Positions 59,073 through 64,000 of a DNA stretch of 64,000 nucleotides are shown piece by piece (the stretch's first letter is position 1; the number at the start of each line of letters is the position of its first letter). The translations under genes and the position numbers were made by a program. A model generated the notes under the pieces. That model did not search any database. It had not been told where the DNA came from and was given only the letters and a program-made list of their open reading frames with translations. Origin of the DNA: Polytrichum commune. Lineage: Eukaryota; Streptophyta; Polytrichopsida; Polytrichales; Polytrichaceae. The stretch is from contig OX485805.1 in assembly GCA_950295325.1 (NCBI GenBank), positions 51,980,758-52,044,757 on the forward strand. The letters run 5' to 3'.

Positions 59073-61744
59073 ATGATGATACTCATATAGCTTTAGGTGA
59101 TTATCAGTTTTAGCCAACATAATTGTACCTAAATTAGGCCAGGGACCCCGAATCACTCCACTGAAGTTAAATAAGTATGGATCAACAATAAATTTTATAG
59201 GGACAAAAATTCTAATGGTAGATGTTGCAAAATGAAACCCACCCGCAACACAGTCCAGGGTGGGGTGTCACAAGGTCCATGTTCCAACTTATTCATGAAG
59301 CAGTGAAAGCTCAACATGTCCTCTTCCTTAGGGCCTTGCTTGGAGGTCATCTTGGAAATACCAAAGTCTTGTCAGGTGAAGGTGTGTTTGCCCAAGAACC
59401 ATATAATATAAAGATGTGCACACACACACACACACAATTTTGGTTGCGAATTCGGGAAATTTGGCAACTAAAAACCTCTAGTTGACAGTCAAAGTGATTA
59501 TCTATGCATTTTCTTGTCATGAGTTGTAGTGAACAAGTTGCAACGGATGGATGGAATGGATAAGCTTTCTCCTAGTGCAATTTGTCATGAGATGGTTGAA
59601 TGTTCATGTAATTTGCCTCCATTAAGTGATTGATACCAGACTATGATAACATTCATTACTTGCACATTTGTCTGTATTTGGTGTAAATACGTAGACGTAG
59701 GCAACACCAAGAATCTTAATTTTTGTTTGTTTCTGGAGTTGTACAATTATGGGTTTGGTTTAAATTTGCTTCCATCAATTGAAACCTTTGTTTGGCTCAG
59801 GATTCTGGTGGTGACAATGTTCACTCCTGAGTGCACTAAATACCTTTTTTTGTATCTTCTGAGGCCACTGGTGTATCAGGATCGATGCATGCTGCAATGA
59901 TGCATGTAGAATGAAGCCTCAAAAGATCTGAGAGCAAGAATGTAATGGCAAGTCAGATTGTGAACTTTGATGGTTGATTCCAGAAATTGATTAAGAAGAC
60001 CATAAATTTCATCTGAAACTTGTCCAGAAAGCATGGACTGAAATACCGTGGGTTTGGCAGAAGGTAATTTAAGAGATCTGCTCATCCAAACAATGTAGAT
60101 GAGCTTGCAAACTTCTAAAAATGGAATAATTTGTACCTACTATGACGACAGGAATGAATGAAAATCACATTACCCAAGCTCTGAGGGATTCAAAATTACA
60201 GCAATGATACAATTATGCTCAACTTCCACAACTTAGATACATGTTAGTCTCCAGTGTTGCTTGCCATTCCAGCAGAATTCGAGAAGCACATAAAAAAGAA
60301 TCCACTACTTATTTCAGTATTTACCACATTTTGGATTGGTGAAGCTTGACAGCAGTCAATTATCTACACAGACCCCAATTTTCATGTTAAATTCAATAAC
60401 AATTCGCATCTCGATCAGAACCTCATGAATACATGACAAACTATAAAGCTTGCACAGAGAAAGGGCATTGCAGGTTTATACAACAAATTATACCATTATC
60501 GTCATTATCATCTCGTCTTGAGAATGCTCTGATGCATGCAGATTCCCAGATTGAATATATTGTACTACTACTAAAGTCAGTACACAAATTCACTTGCACA
60601 TCTGTCTGTACCAGTGTTGGTCTGGTATATAAGTGAATGCATGGTATCAATTATCAACATCAATAATCAACATCAATAATGGTATCAAATAACCTACCCA
60701 ACCCATGATTATCAAAATTGTAACACCTGGCAAATATTGATGTTTGATAAGTATGTCAAGTTGACATAAATTGTGTAATATACATGAGTTCTTATTTGGG
60801 TCAATACCATCCTAAACCATATTAATACTAGAACGTTTTTCCCTAGGTTCTTGTGTGTTATATATACTTGTGTGTTATATATACTCAATTATTGGTGTCA
60901 AAAACAAAAAATAATGTCAAATATCCATACCCTACTGGTAGAGAAAAATGTGAATTCCTCATTATAGATACCCACATGGAATCAAAAGGGACAGTACCAG
61001 TTCAACACTGGTCTGCACCTTCAAGAATTCTTTCCTGCAGTACGTAGCAACAATATGTATGGCTTGTCAGAGCTTAAGAATTTGTTTCATCTGACAACAG
61101 TCTCTGAAGAACTTTACAGACTCCAGAGTCGTGTTACGCCAGGAACTAATAACTGTGAGACTGACAGTGGGAGCTAGACATAGGCCTATTAATGTGATCA
61201 ATACATACTTACAAAGGCAGGGATTCAGAAAGACCATCATGGGACTATCTGCAACATTACTAAGAATGTAAAGTATTGAGTGCTAACAAAAGAGTCTTCA
61301 TGTCAAAGTTATTCATATCACTCAATTAAGTGCTCTATCCACGTGAGCTTCTGAGTGAATGGCACGGGAGTATGGAAGTTTGTGAGTATTGTTTTGTGAG
61401 CTCACAGCCACAATTCTTAGGGCGAATTACACATTCTACCACTCATTCAGAAAATGTTCATATTGATCCAACTGAATGTTTGCAAAGTCCTTCAATGATG
61501 TGCATAATCTCATCTCTATGGAAATTACATAAGATAATGACCATTGGGTGGACCCAACCCGTGGCCACTTTCTGTTCCGCCATGGCCATTATCTAAGACA
61601 TCAACAAAGATTGGACGTAAGTCTTGCAGTCGCATTGCAGGCTCTCTCTGGGGCATAACTCCATGTGCTTCTTTGATTCAAGCATCTTATGCTCAAATTT
61701 TGGTTATCTTCATAATATTCTCTAGTGGTAGTGGGTGTTCTTCC
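59073..61744. other. stretch with no confident gene
   Basis: About 2.7 kb. It holds a (CA)n run near 59418-59436, one possible exon at 59876-60085 (minus) and a tandem ATCAACATCAATAAT-type repeat near 60650-60690. Other short frames (61330-61596, 60433-60636) have no recognisable domain. Confidence 0.4.
59876..60085 (-). CDS. possible small coding exon, unknown
   Basis: A 69-codon frame starting MSRSLKLPSAKPTVFQSML and containing SDEIYGLLNQFLES. Its composition looks more protein-like than neighbouring frames, but I recognise no family, see no partner exon, and the upstream sequence has stops. It may equally be chance. Confidence 0.15.
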   Translation of the reverse strand: MSRSLKLPSAKPTVFQSMLSGQVSDEIYGLLNQFLESTIKVHNLTCHYILALRSFEASFYMHHCSMHRS

Positions 61745-61931
61745 ACTGCTACTTGCAGATGGTCCGGTTGAGTTCGACAATTAACCAGTTCAAGTTCAAG
61801 ACTTTAGCAAATCGTCAATAATTTGAGAATAAAATTAATAAAGAAATACCAAGAGACATCAACATGTAACCGGCTGGACTTAGAAACACTTGGATCTCGA
61901 TTGATTTTGCTCAAACTTTCCCCAAGCACGG
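61745..61931 (+). mobile_element. hAT-like family C, truncated copy 3
   Basis: Shares GGTCCGGTTGAG and ACATCAACATGTAACCGGCT with 41864-42098 and ends CCCCAAGCACGG. The left terminus is missing or diverged, and no target duplication is visible. Confidence 0.5.
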
Positions 61932-62434
61932 GGTGGGAGAAGGCTTGCCAGTTGACAATGCTTAGCATTCATGCATGTAATCAAGGACCTTGATTCTTGG
62001 TATCACTCTTGAAGCTAGAATAGAAAAAAGATTGTCCTGAATGGTTGGAAATTATATGCTCCAGCTTTGCGTAACAACATTTCCCTGCAATTTTGTAACA
62101 ACATTTGCTCAAGGATGGCAGGTGGTCTCTTAAATCAGACAAACTTAAGAACTGAGTAACCAGCAGCTCAGGATCTTCTCTCCATCTTTTTGGCCAAAAT
62201 ACCTTTGCCCGATCATTTCACATGCTTTGGACTTTAATCGAATTGCTCCTGACAAATTTGCAAATCGAAGGCTACATGCAAACTATAAGTGAATTTTCAT
62301 ATAAGTTTATGGATTGAAATATGGGGAAAAATATTGCAGCAATTCATATTGAAAGAAGAGCCTTTATGTCTGGACCTCCAGCATTAACTTGGGCCTTTGT
62401 TTGCTAAAGGTATCTGGGTCTTATGTAGTCACTC

Positions 62435-62640
62435 TTCTGCTTTGGAGACCTATATATTTGAGTGGTATATGACAGAGTTTGTCGTAAAGAATGAAAATTA
62501 AAAAGAAGAAGAGGAAAGGCATGTGGTCCAATGCGATTGGACTACATGCTCCGATTTTATTAACCATTCTCGGTTTAATTGTCAACAAAATTGGGAGGGC
62601 ATGTATGACCACTTGAAGACAGAAATTTCACGACAATCTC
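62435..62640 (+). repeat. dispersed repeat with a conserved short frame, copy 2
   Basis: Shares CCTATATATTTGAGTGGTAT and AACCATTCTCGGTTTAATTG with 44440-44650; the preserved peptide frame reads INHSRFNCQQNWEGMYDHL. Confidence 0.5.
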
Positions 62641-63184
62641 TTCTAACTTCATCTCGACTTTGATTTTGAAACTTGAAATACCAATGCAGGTGATTTACAG
62701 CTGCTAACCAAAATGAGATAATATCATGTTCCATCAAATGCTCCAAATTGTCTATGGAGTTGGAAGTGCCCACAATAGGGTCACATCTACCTATCAATAC
62801 AGATTTGTGGGGAACCAGATGATTGTGACATAGATTGAGAAACACAGGCAAAATATTGTGGCTTTGGTATTTGAAGAAAAGGTGCGTGTGTGGATCTCCA
62901 ATATGAATAAGTGGTCTTTTTTTGCTAATTGGACGGGCTATAATTTACGCAAAAGAGTGTGTAGTCTATGCGGGAAGTTGGTAATCTACAAATATACTAT
63001 AAATCTTATTGCTAAGTACAGTGTTGATAGCAATACCACTCTGCCTAGCTCAATGGACCCCTCTGTCAAGTTGTGAATCCCATCTGTTCTGATGTTCTGA
63101 TAGGGTGCTTGACGCTTAGTGAAACTATATAGTTTTCACAGGAGCCAGTATAAAGTAGAAGTGTCTAATTCCAACATAGCAATA

Positions 63185-63330
63185 CTCTGGACACCTATGT
63201 TTGTGGTGAGTAGTTAGACGTGGATCTAAGAACAAAAGAGATTGGACTAGATCTTTAAATGCATTAATTATTCTAGATTTGATATTCAACATAATTGGGA
63301 GAACTTTTATGACCACTTAATGAGCATAAG
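63185..63330 (+). repeat. dispersed repeat with a conserved short frame, copy 3
   Basis: Shares GGACACCTATGTTTG and GTGGATCTAAGA with 44440-44650; the preserved peptide frame reads INYSRFDIQHNWENFYDHL. It lies about 550 bp from copy 2 in the same orientation. Confidence 0.5.
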
Positions 63331-64000
63331 AACTTCACTTTTATACTTTTATACTTGGAACCTGATAAGAGATTCATATGACCTCTGAGAATTATGAAAT
63401 TTGGTTATGGGCACACTTTGAATTTGCTAATCATCTCACACTAATTCCATGTTTTATATCTTACTAGAAGTGATCAGAGAGAGGATAGTATCCAAATTGG
63501 GCATGTCTACCTCATTACAACTAGAGAACCACTCATGGTCTCATATTTGCCCCCGGGGCGGGATGAGAAATTTTTGGAATGTTTTAGAACCTACCACGTT
63601 GGCCACTATGGCTGTCAAATTAAGTTACAATACATGACGAGTTGTATGTTGCTGAAATAGATTCAACATCAATCATGGTACATTAGTAGAGTTTTTATTC
63701 TGCTTGTCAACTCATCACCACACTATTTGTGGTGTTCTCTTTCAGGATATTCACAAAAGCAATAATGTCATGACCCTTTGTAGGAGTTGTCAAAAAGAAT
63801 CTAAAAACAACTCAGGAAGGAGAATTACATGGTTTTCAGTGTCCAGTGTCTTAGAGAAGTCAATGTTGGATCAGTGTTTTTGTCACATCCTATCTGATAG
63901 GGCCGAATTTGGCCGAATTTGGAGAACTTTCCATGGAATCATGTGCTCTTAAGCTAACTATGAGTTTTTAACAATTGCTTGCCCACCTACCCTACTCATG

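Larger units (their letters stand above)
61932..64000. other. stretch with no confident gene; two dispersed repeats
   Basis: About 2.1 kb to the window end. It holds two members of the repeat also seen at 44440. Other frames (62582-62851 minus, 63704-63952 plus) have no recognisable domain. Confidence 0.4.

Overview
This window looks like nuclear DNA of a land plant. It is AT-rich and gene-poor. Most of what can be recognised is decayed transposable elements; only one gene looks intact. That gene is a spliced AP2/ERF-type transcription factor on the minus strand (3373-5489, three exons, 555 predicted residues). Its AP2 domain is unusual, and the element mix (plant mariner, Copia, hAT, MULE-like, LINE, SINE, MITEs) fits a vascular plant with a large genome. 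I cannot name the species; a fern, lycophyte or early-diverging seed plant is only a guess.

Layout. 1-1641: a plant mariner-like element cut by the left window edge, with a broken transposase and one Stowaway-type terminus. 3373-5489: the AP2/ERF gene, with about 2.9 kb of non-coding sequence upstream. 8.4-22.5 kb: non-coding, with dispersed repeats, three copies of a ~495-bp Tourist-like MITE, a 91-bp tandem duplication and a ~180-bp tandem array. 24.1-32.6 kb: a region bracketed by a similar motif in inverted orientation. It holds minisatellites, a decayed plus-strand coding block ending in a Ulp1 (C48)-like protease domain, and a convergent minus-strand MULE/SWIM transposase remnant. 32.6-34.5 kb: a decayed, probably intron-containing gene that resembles a beta-class (N6/N4) amino-methyltransferase.

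34496-40045 is an old Copia element on the minus strand. Gag, protease and integrase are recognisable but the reverse transcriptase is missing. A 993-bp terminal-inverted-repeat element with a perfect 8-bp target duplication sits inside it. From 41.5 to 64 kb lie a SINE, two hAT elements with perfect 8-bp target duplications (45954-46635, 55256-56337), members of a smaller hAT-like family, foldback MITEs, a LINE zinc-finger remnant and many unassigned stretches.

No operon-like cooperation is expected here. The functional unit is the AP2/ERF gene. The most unusual features are the clustered Ulp1-like, MULE and methyltransferase-like remnants at 26.7-34.5 kb, and a dispersed repeat rich in GTCA-NN-TGAC palindromes.
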